A DNA stretch of 64,000 nucleotides from Klebsiella quasivariicola. GTDB lineage: Bacteria; Pseudomonadota; Gammaproteobacteria; Enterobacterales; Enterobacteriaceae. This document shows, in pieces, positions 9,104-18,113 of this stretch (within the stretch, counting starts at the first letter, position 1; the number at the start of each line of letters is the position of its first letter). Under the pieces are notes generated by a model. It was given only the letters and a program-made list of their open reading frames with translations, was not told the DNA's origin and ran no database searches. A program made the position numbers and the translations under genes. The stretch spans positions 4,526,001-4,590,000 of the forward strand of contig NZ_CP022823.1 in NCBI RefSeq assembly GCF_002269255.1, written 5' to 3'.

Positions 9104-9579
9104 CCCTGGTCTATATCGCCCTTGGCAGTAACCTTGCTTCTCCCCTGGAGCAGGTACAAGCGGCTATCCACGCGCTTGGCGATATTCCGCACAGCCGCGT
9201 GGTAAACGTCTCTTCGTTCTACCGCACGCCGCCGCTGGGCCCGCAGGATCAGCCGGACTATCTCAACGCTGCCGTTGCGCTGGACACTACGCTGACCCCT
9301 GACGCGCTGCTCGATCACACTCAGCGCATCGAGCTGCAGCAGGGACGAGTGCGTAAAGCCGAACGCTGGGGGCCGCGTACGCTCGACCTCGACATCATGC
9401 TGTTTGGCGACGCGGTCATCAACAGCGAGCGCCTGACCGTTCCGCACTACGATATGAAAAACCGCGGCTTTATGCTCTGGCCGCTGTTTGAGATCGCTCC
9501 TGACCTCCGTTTTCCTGACGGCCTGGCGCTGCGCGCCGTGCTGGATAATCTCGGCGCGGAAAAGCCCGCCAGCTGGTAA
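9100..9579 (+). CDS. folK: HPPK, folate pyrophosphokinase
   Basis: This 159-residue 6-hydroxymethyl-7,8-dihydropterin pyrophosphokinase transfers pyrophosphate from ATP to the pterin in folate synthesis. It starts with the family IALGSNL motif and contains the signature RWGPRTLDLDIMLFG, whose two aspartates bind magnesium. The ATG overlaps the pcnB stop (ATGA), so translation is coupled. Confidence 0.97.
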   Translation: MTLVYIALGSNLASPLEQVQAAIHALGDIPHSRVVNVSSFYRTPPLGPQDQPDYLNAAVALDTTLTPDALLDHTQRIELQQGRVRKAERWGPRTLDLDIMLFGDAVINSERLTVPHYDMKNRGFMLWPLFEIAPDLRFPDGLALRAVLDNLGAEKPASW

Positions 9580-9698
9580 TCCCCTCGCCTTTTTTAGCAT
9601 TTGCGGCGATCGTCGTAATCGGTTGCCCAAAATCATTGCCCCTCTGAATGCTGCTGTTAGAATGCCGGTTAATATGACTTTCATCATCAGGAAATGTT

Positions 9699-10490
9699 AT
9701 GAAACCGACCACCATTGCCCTGCTGCAGAAATGCAAACAGGAAAAGAAGCGCTTTGCCACCATTACCGCCTACGACCACAGCTTCGCGAAGCTGTTCGCC
9801 GATGAAGGCATCAATGTACTGCTGGTGGGCGACTCGCTGGGAATGACGGTGCAGGGTCACGACTCCACCCTGCCGGTTACCGTGGAAGATATCGCCTATC
9901 ACACCCGCGCCGTCCGCCGCGGCGCGCCGAACAGTCTGCTGCTTGCCGACCTGCCGTTCATGGCCTACGCCACCCCCGAGCAGACCTTTGAAAACGCCGC
10001 CATCGTCATGCGCGCTGGCGCCAATATGGTCAAACTCGAGGGCGGCGCCTGGCTCGCCGACACCGTGAAGATGCTGGCGGAACGCGCGGTACCGGTTTGC
10101 GGCCATCTTGGCCTGACGCCGCAGTCGGTGAACGTATTCGGCGGGTATAAAGTGCAGGGCCGCGGCGATGCGGCGCAAACTCTGTTTGAAGACGCGTTAG
10201 CGCTGGAGGCGGCTGGGGCGCAGCTGCTGGTGCTGGAGTGCGTGCCGGTCGAACTGGCGAAGCGCATCACCGAAGCCCTGACCATTCCGGTGATCGGCAT
10301 CGGCGCAGGCAACGTTACCGACGGGCAAATCCTCGTAATGCATGATGCTTTCGGCATTACCGGCGGCCACATTCCGAAATTTGCCAAGAATTTCCTTGCC
10401 GAAGCGGGCGACATCCGCGCCGCGGTGCGGCAGTATATTGCCGAAGTCGAATCCGGGGTCTATCCGGGCGAAGAACACAGTTTCCATTAA
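9699..10490 (+). CDS. panB: 3-methyl-2-oxobutanoate hydroxymethyltransferase
   Basis: This 263-residue enzyme makes ketopantoate from alpha-ketoisovalerate using methylenetetrahydrofolate, the first committed step of pantothenate synthesis. The TIM-barrel signatures TAYDHSFA, GDSLGMT and KLEGG are present. It follows folK after a 119-base gap that could hold a promoter, and panC begins 11 bases downstream, so panB-panC form an operon. Confidence 0.97.
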   Translation: MKPTTIALLQKCKQEKKRFATITAYDHSFAKLFADEGINVLLVGDSLGMTVQGHDSTLPVTVEDIAYHTRAVRRGAPNSLLLADLPFMAYATPEQTFENAAIVMRAGANMVKLEGGAWLADTVKMLAERAVPVCGHLGLTPQSVNVFGGYKVQGRGDAAQTLFEDALALEAAGAQLLVLECVPVELAKRITEALTIPVIGIGAGNVTDGQILVMHDAFGITGGHIPKFAKNFLAEAGDIRAAVRQYIAEVESGVYPGEEHSFH

Positions 10491-10501
10491 GGAGTCTTGT
10501 T

Positions 10502-11356
10502 GTGCTGATTATTGAATCCGTGCTGCTGCTGCGTCAGCATATCCGCCGTTTGCGTCAGGAAGGTAAGCGTATTGCGCTGGTTCCGACAATGGGCAACCTG
10601 CATGATGGTCATATGAAACTGGTTGATGAAGCCAAAGCCAGCGCGGACGTGGTGGTGGTCAGTATTTTCGTCAATCCGATGCAGTTTGACCGCGTCGATG
10701 ACCTGGCGCGCTACCCGCGCACCCTGCAGGATGATTGCGAAAAGCTGAACAAGCGTCATGTCGATTTTGTCTTCGCGCCGACGCCGGCGGAAGTTTACCC
10801 TCAGGGCACCGAGGGCCAGACTTATGTCGACGTTCCGGGACTGTCCACCATGCTCGAAGGCGCCAGCCGCCCGGGCCATTTCCGCGGCGTATCGACCATC
10901 GTCAGTAAGTTGTTCAACCTGGTCCAGCCTGACGTTGCCTGCTTCGGCGAGAAAGACTTCCAGCAGCTGGCGCTGATCCGCAAAATGGTCGCCGACATGG
11001 GCTACGATATCGAGATCATCGGCGTACCGATCGTCCGCGCGAAAGATGGCCTGGCGCTGAGTTCGCGCAATGGCTACCTGACCGCTGACCAGCGCAAAAT
11101 CGCCCCGGGTCTGTATAAGGTGCTAAGCGCGGTGGCGGAAAAACTGGCCGCCGGCGATCGCCAACTCGACGAGATTATCGCTATCGCTGAACAAGAGCTG
11201 AATGAAAAAGGCTTCCGCGCCGACGACATTCAGATCCGCGATGCCGACACCCTGCTTGAGCTGACCGATGCCAGCCAGCGTGCGGTGATCCTGATGGCCG
11301 CCTGGCTGGGTCAGGCCCGCCTGATCGACAACCAGATCGTCACGCTCGCTCAGTAG
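10502..11356 (+). CDS. panC: Pantothenate synthetase
   Basis: This 284-residue ligase joins pantoate and beta-alanine with ATP. The nucleotide-binding signature PTMGNLHDGH (residues 26-35) and the later KDGLALSSRN motif are visible. The start is GTG, preceded by AAGGAG, and gives the usual MLIIES N-terminus. It sits 11 bases after panB, and panD lies downstream, so three pantothenate genes are grouped. Confidence 0.97.
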   Translation: MLIIESVLLLRQHIRRLRQEGKRIALVPTMGNLHDGHMKLVDEAKASADVVVVSIFVNPMQFDRVDDLARYPRTLQDDCEKLNKRHVDFVFAPTPAEVYPQGTEGQTYVDVPGLSTMLEGASRPGHFRGVSTIVSKLFNLVQPDVACFGEKDFQQLALIRKMVADMGYDIEIIGVPIVRAKDGLALSSRNGYLTADQRKIAPGLYKVLSAVAEKLAAGDRQLDEIIAIAEQELNEKGFRADDIQIRDADTLLELTDASQRAVILMAAWLGQARLIDNQIVTLAQ

Positions 11357-11371
11357 ACAGCGGGTAAATAT

Positions 11372-11387
11372 CGGGCAATACTGCCCG
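11372..11387 (+). terminator. Hairpin after panC
   Basis: CGGGCA and TGCCCG form a short stem with a 4-base loop, followed by GGCTTTTCTC. It could end panB-panC transcription before panD, although the U-run is short. Confidence 0.45.
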
Positions 11388-11448
11388 GGCTTTTCTCAGG
11401 GCGGGCGCCGTGTCCGCACTGCTACATTAAGGTTGAAGGGTAGAAGTT

Positions 11449-11829
11449 ATGATGCGTAATATGCTGCAGGGCAAGCTCCACCGCGTAAAAGTCACGCAGG
11501 CGGACCTGCACTATGAAGGTTCTTGCGCCATTGACCAGGACTTCCTGGATGCGGCCGGTATTCTGGAGAATGAAACCATTCATCTCTGGAACGTCACCAA
11601 CGGCAACCGTTTCTCCACCTACGCCATTGCCGCCGAGCGGGGCTCCCGGATCATCTCCGTTAACGGTGCCGCCGCACACTGCGCCAGCGTCGGCGATATT
11701 TTGATCATCGCCAGCTTCGTTACGATGTCGGATGAAGAAGCGCGTAACTGGCAGCCTAACATCGCCTACTTCGAAGGCGATAACGAAATGAAACGCCAGG
11801 CGAAAGCCATTCCGGTACAGGTCGCCTGA
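11449..11829 (+). CDS. panD: Aspartate 1-decarboxylase proenzyme
   Basis: This 126-residue pyruvoyl enzyme decarboxylates aspartate to beta-alanine for pantothenate. The self-cleavage site is the Gly24-Ser25 bond in YEGSCAID, where Ser25 becomes the pyruvoyl group. It is very close to E. coli PanD. The 92-base gap after panC contains a hairpin, so it may have its own promoter. It faces yadE with a hairpin between the two stops. Confidence 0.97.
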   Translation: MMRNMLQGKLHRVKVTQADLHYEGSCAIDQDFLDAAGILENETIHLWNVTNGNRFSTYAIAAERGSRIISVNGAAAHCASVGDILIIASFVTMSDEEARNWQPNIAYFEGDNEMKRQAKAIPVQVA

Positions 11830-11837
11830 TGGCCGCG

Positions 11838-11859
11838 GCGCTGTGCTCAGGCACAGCGC
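11838..11859. terminator. Hairpin between convergent panD and yadE
   Basis: GCGCTGTGC pairs perfectly with GCACAGCGC across a TCAG loop, between two genes that converge. There is no clear U-tract on either side. Confidence 0.5.
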
Positions 11860-11864
11860 TGGTA

Positions 11865-13118
11865 TTACCCCTGCGGCTGATTACTGATCAGCCGCGACAT
11901 CGTCTCCAGCGAATCCGTGCGTAAAATATATAAGCGCTTCAGCAGAAACGGATTATCCCCCGGCTTCACCTTCCCCCGCACCGTCGTTACCGCCATATGA
12001 AACCCGGCGTCATTCGCCGCCTGTACCGCGGTGGCGTTATAGCCGCCGAAGGGGTAGGAAAGGTAAAGAACGTGCGGATTAAACTGGCCCAGCGCCCGAC
12101 GCGAGCGGGCAAAATCAAACAGAATATTGTGGTAATTACGGCTGAATAAGATCGGTCGCCGGTAGGCGTCCACCCGATGCAGAAAATGGGTATGCGACTG
12201 AATATCAAAGACGTCCTGAATCTGGCGTAGCTCGGAAATGCTCATAAACTGCAGCGATTTCGGATCCCATTTTTGCGGATAGCGCTTAATGCGCGAGGAG
12301 ATAATAAAGGCGGTGGCGTGGAAGCCGTACTGTTTCAGCACCGGATAGGCGTAGCGGTTTACCGATTTCAGACCATCATCGAAAGTGATCGCCACCGCCC
12401 GCGCCGGGAGATTGATTTTATTGCGCACATAGCCTTCGAGCTGGTACAGGGTCAGCGTGGTGTAGCCCTGATCGCGCAGCCAGGTCATCTGGTTATTGAA
12501 GGCGCGTACCGAGGTGGTGGTCGACGTATGACGAAACCGGGTGTTCTCTTCGTCGCGCAGAATATGGTGATAGGTCAGCACGGGAATGCCATTATCTTCC
12601 TGCGCATCCAGACTGCTGACCCACGCCAGCCGGTCGCCAATGCGGATCTGAAACCAGGTCTGATTAAGCCGGTCCTTCAGCTTGCTGAGGATCGGATAGC
12701 GCAGATTCGTGGCCAGCGTGCCGAACGGCGCGCTGCTTACCGAGGGTGCGTCATAGAGCGGAGTGTCTTTCCAGGTGAGTAAATTCTGGTTACTCAACGG
12801 CTTATTGAGATCCCCTAAACGGTCCTCCACCCGCTGCTTACCCTGTACCGGCTCGAGATGGCCTTTATCAATAAATCCGGTGCCGAAACCGAAACGAAAT
12901 TCATAATAGTCAGCCGCCGTCGGGACGACCGCGAGGATCTGCCCGGCACGCACATTGCCGACGCTTATGACATGGTTCCCCACCTGCGCCCAGATAACCG
13001 CATCTTCGGTGGTTTGCATATAGCGTACAGGCTTGCCCTGCTGGCTAAGCAGGCTGGCAGAGGCGCTGAGCGAGGTCAGTAAAAGAAGCAGAGTAAAAAT
13101 TCGGGCAAGCATGCGCAT
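11865..13118 (-). CDS. yadE: Exported polysaccharide deacetylase family protein
   Basis: This protein of about 417 residues has an N-terminal signal peptide (hydrophobic core about residues 4-20), an SH3-like region and a C-terminal NodB-type deacetylase domain. The catalytic motif TFDDG and a later SHTHFLHR histidine motif are seen. Gene order (beside yadI and panD) and sequence match E. coli YadE, whose substrate is not known. I chose the ATG at 13118; a TTG four codons upstream is possible. Confidence 0.88.
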   Translation of the reverse strand: MRMLARIFTLLLLLTSLSASASLLSQQGKPVRYMQTTEDAVIWAQVGNHVISVGNVRAGQILAVVPTAADYYEFRFGFGTGFIDKGHLEPVQGKQRVEDRLGDLNKPLSNQNLLTWKDTPLYDAPSVSSAPFGTLATNLRYPILSKLKDRLNQTWFQIRIGDRLAWVSSLDAQEDNGIPVLTYHHILRDEENTRFRHTSTTTSVRAFNNQMTWLRDQGYTTLTLYQLEGYVRNKINLPARAVAITFDDGLKSVNRYAYPVLKQYGFHATAFIISSRIKRYPQKWDPKSLQFMSISELRQIQDVFDIQSHTHFLHRVDAYRRPILFSRNYHNILFDFARSRRALGQFNPHVLYLSYPFGGYNATAVQAANDAGFHMAVTTVRGKVKPGDNPFLLKRLYILRTDSLETMSRLISNQPQG

Positions 13119-13176
13119 CGAACCGGTCAACCATCAACGGCCGCTATTGTAACAAAAGCGGCATCAATGCCGATGC

Positions 13177-13617
13177 TTAATTTCCGAAGGTATCGTGGCG
13201 CAGCCGGAACGGGGGATTTTTCTGCTGTTGATGCCACAGGCTGCTCACCAGCGGCCCACCCGCGCTGACGATAGTCTGGCGAAACGCGTCGCTGCTTAAC
13301 GTGCCTCGCAGCAGATACATTCGTTCAAGTAATGAATAGCTGATGCCGGAGATGACTTCACAGTGGGTATGCTTGTGACTCATCAGCGCGGCGGCCCGAT
13401 AAGGCGCCGCACCGGTTTTGTCGGTGAGGAAAATGACCCCATCCCCGGAGTCGGTGGCATGTAGCGCATCGCACATCATCCGGCTCAACATATTGCTGCT
13501 GAGATTGCGCCAGTAATTGACCGCCCGGCACTGGGCCAGCGGTCCAAACTTTTGTTCAAGACGATCCAGCATCTCCTGCGCCAGTTCATCGTGACAGGTA
13601 ATGACCCAACCGAGCAT
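13177..13617 (-). CDS. yadI: PTS EIIA-like protein YadI
   Basis: This 146-residue protein resembles the mannose-family EIIA domain. The first strand WVITCHDELA carries the histidine (H9) that EIIA proteins phosphorylate. The GVIFLTDKTGAAPYR stretch is also typical. No EIIB, C or D genes are nearby, so the partner is unknown, as in E. coli where yadI is an orphan. TCCCTCC on the plus strand just upstream gives a strong ribosome-binding site. Confidence 0.88.
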   Translation of the reverse strand: MLGWVITCHDELAQEMLDRLEQKFGPLAQCRAVNYWRNLSSNMLSRMMCDALHATDSGDGVIFLTDKTGAAPYRAAALMSHKHTHCEVISGISYSLLERMYLLRGTLSSDAFRQTIVSAGGPLVSSLWHQQQKNPPFRLRHDTFGN

Positions 13618-13689
13618 GTTTCCCTCCTTAGCCAGCTAATAATGTAGCAAGGGGAAGGTGACGTATCGGTGATGACGGTCAAAGATAAG

Positions 13690-13730
13690 CGGTTAGCGCC
13701 CCACCTGTTTGCCTCGGGAAGCGCTAACCG
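13690..13730 (-). terminator. Inverted repeat downstream of yadH
   Basis: CGGTTAGCGC and GCGCTAACCG are perfect 10-base arms separated by 21 bases, directly after the yadG-yadH operon. The large loop and lack of a long U-tract make it an imperfect terminator candidate. Confidence 0.45.
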
Positions 13731-13739
13731 TGAGCCGTA

Positions 13740-14510
13740 TCAGCTACGCAGGCCGCGGCCGCGCTGAATTAACGACCAGCAGAGCAGATAGAAGGCGACA
13801 ATGAAGACCACCAGCACCGCAAAGGTCGTCACCAGCGGGACATCGTTAATCCCGAGGAAGCCGAAGCGGAAACCGCTGATCATGTAGACGATGGGGTTCA
13901 GATGCGACAGCCCCTGCCAGAAGGGCGGCAGCAGCGTCAGCGAGTAGAACACCCCGCCGAGGTAGGTCAGCGGCGTCAGCACAAAGGTCGGGATCAGGCT
14001 GATGTCATCGAAGGTCTTGGCAAACACGGCGTTCAGCAGGCCGGCCAGCGAGAACAGCACCGCGGTAAGGATCAGCGTCAGGGCGACAAACAGCCATGAG
14101 TGAACCTGGAACGGCACGAAGAACAGCGAGACGGCGGTCACCAGGATACCCACGCACAGCCCACGCGCCACCCCGCCGCCCACGTAGCCGGCGATAATCA
14201 CATGCGTCGGCACTGGCGCCACCAGCAGCTCTTCAATATTGCGCTGAAACTTGGCGCTGAAGAACGACGAGGCGACGTTGGCGTAAGCGTTAGTGATCAC
14301 CGCCATCATGATCAGGCCCGGGACGATAAACTGCATATAGGTAAAACCATACATTTCGCCGATACGCGAGCCGATCAGGTTGCCAAAAATGACGAAGTAC
14401 AGGGTCATGGTGATCACCGGCGGCACCAGCGTCTGCACCCAGATGCGCATAAAACGGTGGATCTCTTTGGTCCAGATGCTTTTCAGCGCGACCCAATAAA
14501 GCTGCATCAT
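13740..14510 (-). CDS. yadH: ABC-2 type transporter permease
   Basis: This 256-residue inner-membrane permease has six hydrophobic segments and the ABC-2 signature NPIVYMISGFRFGFLG near the C-terminus. It partners with the ATPase YadG, whose stop overlaps the yadH start (ATGA). It is nearly identical to E. coli YadH. The substrate is unknown. Confidence 0.93.
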   Translation of the reverse strand: MMQLYWVALKSIWTKEIHRFMRIWVQTLVPPVITMTLYFVIFGNLIGSRIGEMYGFTYMQFIVPGLIMMAVITNAYANVASSFFSAKFQRNIEELLVAPVPTHVIIAGYVGGGVARGLCVGILVTAVSLFFVPFQVHSWLFVALTLILTAVLFSLAGLLNAVFAKTFDDISLIPTFVLTPLTYLGGVFYSLTLLPPFWQGLSHLNPIVYMISGFRFGFLGINDVPLVTTFAVLVVFIVAFYLLCWSLIQRGRGLRS

Positions 14511-15433
14511 GCTGACTCTCCTTTTCGCTCATGCACCAGCGTGACAAACAGCTCTTCCAGACGGTTGGCTTTGTTACGCATACTCAATACCTGTACCCCC
14601 TGAGCGCTCAGTTGGGCAAAGACGCTGTTAATCCCCTGCTCGCGCAGGACCTCCACTTCCAGCGTCGACGTATCGACCAGCTGGTACTGGTAGCCTTCGA
14701 GCTTCGGTACCGGGCTTTTTGGCGCGAGATCGAGAATAAAGGTCTCAGACTTCAGCTTTGACAGCAGCGCTTTCATCGACGTGTTTTCCACCAGCGTCCC
14801 ATGCTGGATGATGCCGATGTTGCGACACAGCATTTCCGCCTCTTCGAGATAGTGGGTGGTCAGGATAATGGTGGTGCCGCGATCGTTGAGATCCTTGAGA
14901 AAGCCCCACATGGAGCGACGCAGTTCAATATCCACGCCAGCGGTAGGCTCATCGAGGATCAGTAGCTTCGGCTCATGCATTAACGCGCGGGCGATCATCA
15001 GCCGGCGCTTCATCCCGCCCGAGAGCATCCGCGCGCGTTCGTTGCGTTTTTCCCACAGATCGAGCTGTTTTAAGTATTTTTCGCTGCGAGCGATGGCTTC
15101 TTTACGCTCAACGCCGTAGTAGCCCGCCTGGTTAACAACGATCTGCTGCACAGTCTCGAAGGGGTTAAAGTTAAACTCCTGCGGTACCAGGCCAAGCTGA
15201 CGCTTGGCGTTGACGACGTCTTTCTCCAGATCGTAGCCAAAGACATTGACCTGACCAGAGGTTTTGTTCACCAGCGAGCTGATGATGCCGATCGTCGTGG
15301 ATTTTCCGGCCCCGTTCGGGCCCAGCAGGGCATAAAAATCCCCCGCTTCGACCTGCAGGTCGATTCCCCGCAGCGCCTGAACTCCGCCGGGGTAGGTTTT
15401 TTTGAGCTGTTTTAATTCCAGAGCAATGGTCAT
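14507..15433 (-). CDS. yadG: ABC transporter ATP-binding protein
   Basis: This 308-residue ATPase carries Walker A GPNGAGKST, the ABC signature LSGGMKRR, Walker B LLILDEP and the H-loop TTHYLEEAE. The start at 15433 gives MTIALELKQLKKTY, as in E. coli; an in-frame start at 15460 would add nine unconserved residues. With YadH it forms an ABC-2 exporter of unknown substrate. It diverges from can across about 185 bases. Confidence 0.94.
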   Translation of the reverse strand: MTIALELKQLKKTYPGGVQALRGIDLQVEAGDFYALLGPNGAGKSTTIGIISSLVNKTSGQVNVFGYDLEKDVVNAKRQLGLVPQEFNFNPFETVQQIVVNQAGYYGVERKEAIARSEKYLKQLDLWEKRNERARMLSGGMKRRLMIARALMHEPKLLILDEPTAGVDIELRRSMWGFLKDLNDRGTTIILTTHYLEEAEMLCRNIGIIQHGTLVENTSMKALLSKLKSETFILDLAPKSPVPKLEGYQYQLVDTSTLEVEVLREQGINSVFAQLSAQGVQVLSMRNKANRLEELFVTLVHERKGESA

Positions 15434-15617
15434 TAAATATCTCTTCTCGAGTCGTGACACGTATTTACCCGTCTAACGCACGTTTCGCGCTATACGGGCG
15501 CTGGCGCGGCCAGCGTACCACTAGCCTGAAGTATCACGGGTTAAGATGGTTTTAAAAAAGGTGAGCTTACCCTATATTAGCGCAACGCACTTACTTGGTT
15601 ACAGGCCGTAAACGTCC

Positions 15618-16280
15618 ATGAATGATATAGATACACTCATCAGCAACAATGCACTATGGTCAAAAATGCTGGTGGAAGAGGACCCCGGCTTTTTCGAAAA
15701 ACTGTCGCAGGCGCAGAAACCACGCTTTCTGTGGATTGGCTGTTCTGACAGCCGTGTTCCGGCTGAGCGACTCACCGGCCTGGAGCCTGGCGAACTGTTT
15801 GTCCATCGTAACGTGGCGAATCTGGTGATCCACACCGACCTGAACTGTCTGTCGGTGGTGCAGTATGCCGTCGATGTCCTCGAAGTCGAGCACATTATTA
15901 TCTGCGGCCACTACGGCTGCGGCGGCGTGCAGGCGGCAGTGGAGAACCCGGAGCTGGGACTCATCGACAACTGGCTCCTGCACATCCGCGATATCTGGTT
16001 TAAGCACAGCTCGCTGCTGGGTGAAATGCCGGAGGAGCGCCGTCTGGATACCCTGTGTGAACTGAACGTGATGGAGCAGGTGTACAACCTGGGACATTCG
16101 ACGATTATGCAATCGGCGTGGAAGCGCGGACAGAAGGTCACCATTCACGGCTGGGCTTACGGCATTCATGACGGACTGCTGCGCGATCTGGATGTCACCG
16201 CCGTGAGTCGGGAAACCCTCGAACAGCGCTATCGCCACGGCATCTCCAACCTCAAGATCAAGCACATCAACCACAAATAG
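15618..16280 (+). CDS. can: Beta-class carbonic anhydrase
   Basis: This 220-residue enzyme interconverts CO2 and bicarbonate and is essential in air in E. coli. The zinc ligands are C42 and D44 in GCSDSR, plus H98 and C101 in CGHYGCGG. It is almost identical to E. coli Can (YadF). It converges on hpt, with a strong hairpin between their stops. Confidence 0.98.
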   Translation: MNDIDTLISNNALWSKMLVEEDPGFFEKLSQAQKPRFLWIGCSDSRVPAERLTGLEPGELFVHRNVANLVIHTDLNCLSVVQYAVDVLEVEHIIICGHYGCGGVQAAVENPELGLIDNWLLHIRDIWFKHSSLLGEMPEERRLDTLCELNVMEQVYNLGHSTIMQSAWKRGQKVTIHGWAYGIHDGLLRDLDVTAVSRETLEQRYRHGISNLKIKHINHK

Positions 16281-16291
16281 CCTTCAGGCTT

Positions 16292-16332
16292 ATCCACCCT
16301 GGAGAGCGCGGCGCGCGCTGTCCAGGGTGGAT
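16292..16332. terminator. Bidirectional hairpin between can and hpt
   Basis: ATCCACCCTGGA pairs with TCCAGGGTGGAT, a 12-bp stem around a 17-base GC-rich loop, in the gap between two converging genes. It is followed by TTCCCC on the plus strand. Confidence 0.6.
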
Positions 16333-16338
16333 TTCCCC

Positions 16339-16875
16339 TTACTCGTCCAGCAGGGTGACTTTGCCGATATACGGCAGATGGCGGTAACGCTGAGCGTAGT
16401 CGATACCGTAGCCCACGACGAACTCATCCGGAATGGCGAAACCGACAAATTCAACCGGGACATTCACTTCACGGCGGCTCGGTTTATCCAGCAGCGTACA
16501 AATAGCCAGCGATTTCGGCTCGCGCAGGCTGAGGATTTCGCGAACTTTAGACAGGGTATTGCCGGAGTCGATGATGTCTTCCACGATCAGAACGTCTTTA
16601 CCACGGATGTCTTCATCCAGATCTTTAAGGATTTTCACATCACGAGTGGTGGACATGCCGCTGCCGTAGCTGGAGGCGGTCATAAAATCGACTTCATGCG
16701 GCACCTGCACTTCACGGCACAGGTCGGCCATGAACATAAATGAGCCGCGCAGCAGCCCCACCAGCACCATTTCGCTGCCGCTGTCCTGATAGTGTTCGTT
16801 GATTTGACGACCCAGTTCCGCGATACGCGCTTTGATCTCGGATTCCGGGATCATCACTTCTACAATATGTTTCAT
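16339..16875 (-). CDS. hpt: Hypoxanthine phosphoribosyltransferase; 5' end remade by island integration
   Basis: This 178-residue purine salvage enzyme makes IMP from hypoxanthine and PRPP. The PRPP-binding motif VLIVEDIIDSGNTL is intact. Its first seven codons lie inside a 21-bp repeat found again at 34642-34662 near gcd, where it reads MKHTVEA then stop. Codon 4 here is Ile (ATT), whereas the distal copy and E. coli Hpt have Thr. The start codon and everything upstream therefore appear to be element DNA joined to the chromosomal gene body. The reading frame is preserved, so the protein should work, but its promoter and ribosome-binding site are new. Confidence 0.96.
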   Translation of the reverse strand: MKHIVEVMIPESEIKARIAELGRQINEHYQDSGSEMVLVGLLRGSFMFMADLCREVQVPHEVDFMTASSYGSGMSTTRDVKILKDLDEDIRGKDVLIVEDIIDSGNTLSKVREILSLREPKSLAICTLLDKPSRREVNVPVEFVGFAIPDEFVVGYGIDYAQRYRHLPYIGKVTLLDE

Positions 16876-16877
16876 AA
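16857..16877. repeat. Attachment site copy at the hpt side (attL)
   Basis: A 21-bp direct repeat matches 34642-34662 with one mismatch (A at 16865, G at 34650). Read on the minus strand it contains TTATGAAACATA followed, after the variable base, by TGTAGAAG. It covers the start codon and first codons of hpt. The variable base splits as expected if strand exchange happened on the TGTAGAAG side. Confidence 0.85.
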
Positions 16878-17040
16878 ACTATATATCTCACTGATTTAAA
16901 TCAGTTAAATTCAATCTCAAGCCATGCAATCTAGTAAGTATTGATACACCGATTGATATACGGCCTATCGCACAAACTCGAAATGATGCGAAAGCATGAG
17001 TACCGAAGAAAGGCGGCGAGTATACATTATTAGGAAGAAG
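16878..17040 (-). promoter_or_regulatory. Element-supplied upstream region of hpt, with a 16-bp palindrome
   Basis: This stretch now lies upstream of hpt. It contains a perfect palindrome ACTGATTTAAATCAGT at 16890-16905, 15 bases from the start codon. On the minus strand TTGAGA and TAAATC with 16-base spacing could be -35 and -10 elements, the latter inside the palindrome, so a repressor or AlpA-type site is possible. The ribosome-binding site is weak. These are visual candidates only. Confidence 0.4.
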
Positions 17041-17043
17041 AAT

Positions 17044-17071
17044 AAAAAAAGCATCAGAGCTCCTCTGATGC
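17044..17071 (-). terminator. Rho-independent terminator of the DUF3892 gene
   Basis: GCATCAGAG and CTCTGATGC form a perfect 9-bp stem with a CTC loop. A run of seven A on the plus strand becomes a U-tract when read from the minus strand, 20 bases after the gene's stop. Confidence 0.85.
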
Positions 17072-17091
17072 TTTCTAGATACTACTTCAAC

Positions 17092-17400
17092 TCAGTATTC
17101 CGGGAGATTCTCAAGGTTGTCCTTAGCGGTTCCATTGGGCCTTGTAGTGATGTAGTTAGTCCCGTTTACGGGGTCTTTTATCACTTTCTGTCCCTTGCTC
17201 CATTTACCATTATCGTCTTTGAAGATGGTGTAAAACGTATAACCACTATCGATCTTATTTACTACCCATTGTCGCGTTTCTGATGTCCCCCCTCCAACAG
17301 AGTCCCCCTTATCAACGTGTACATACACGTGGGTAATGTGAGTGTGGGAATCATTGTACCGGACCTTAGAAATGAGGTAGTCAGCCCATTTATCAGTCAT
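17092..17400 (-). CDS. DUF3892 domain protein
   Basis: This small acidic 102-residue protein resembles DUF3892 proteins, which are short, found in mobile elements and of unknown function. The N-terminal part alternates charged and hydrophobic residues around YNDSHTHITHVYVH, followed by a Gly-Ser-rich loop and a WVVNKIDSGYTFYTIF stretch. The start at 17400 has a GGTGAT site upstream. A clean terminator follows, so it is a single-gene unit at the left edge of the island, a common cargo position. Confidence 0.7.
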   Translation of the reverse strand: MTDKWADYLISKVRYNDSHTHITHVYVHVDKGDSVGGGTSETRQWVVNKIDSGYTFYTIFKDDNGKWSKGQKVIKDPVNGTNYITTRPNGTAKDNLENLPEY

Positions 17401-17567
17401 ATATCACCAGAAGTTTGAACAGGAAAACCCTGCAATACATTTATAAACAACAAAACAGACTTTTCCCATTGCACGCATAAGATAGATTGACTTTGCGCAA
17501 AAATTTCTTAAGTACGGATACCTGTCAATGTATGACAGCGCTATCCCACATTAAGGAATCTCCCACC

Positions 17568-17927
17568 ATGAGACTGATCAACCGCAAACAAGAAATATTG
17601 AGCTACTTCGAACCTGATAAACGCGACTTGGTGACGGATGAGATCGGCACACCTCCGCTTGATGTATCCGGCGTGGCATACCTGCTGCATGGAACTGGTA
17701 TTAACAATAACCAGTACTGGCTCGAATCTACCATGCGCACACTGGAAGCAATTGTGAAAGACGGGTTGCTTGAGAGGTATCGGAGCCGTGAGACAAGGAA
17801 CATCATTCTGGGCGGTGAGACGACGGCTACAGTTGTCCGCTATGGCCTTCCGGGTACAATCTCAGTGGTACGTGATACGGAAGGTGCAGTTAACGCCATA
17901 GCAGGTGAATGCACGCGGCTTAGTTAA
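17568..17927 (+). CDS. Small putative winged-helix protein
   Basis: This predicted 119-residue protein starts at an ATG with TTAAGGAATC upstream; a longer frame from 17487 has no visible ribosome-binding site. Residues 1-70 look like a helix-rich DNA-binding fold (ESTMRTLEAIVKDGLLERYR resembles a winged-helix recognition helix and wing). I cannot name a family. It is transcribed toward the DUF4238 gene and away from the DUF3892 gene. A regulatory role is a guess. Confidence 0.55.
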   Translation: MRLINRKQEILSYFEPDKRDLVTDEIGTPPLDVSGVAYLLHGTGINNNQYWLESTMRTLEAIVKDGLLERYRSRETRNIILGGETTATVVRYGLPGTISVVRDTEGAVNAIAGECTRLS

Positions 17928-18113
17928 AATTCATCAGGTATTCATAGTGCATAGCGATGCCTCACCAGATCGATGGTTATGTAGCAATAGCAGGATCTGC
18001 TATGCTCGCACAGTGTTATTTTTATTGCAGAAGCAGTCTAGATCGTTGATGAGTTGGAAATGGTTGTTTAATATTTGGGTTCAATGCACTGCACAGTAAA
18101 CAGGTTGATAATT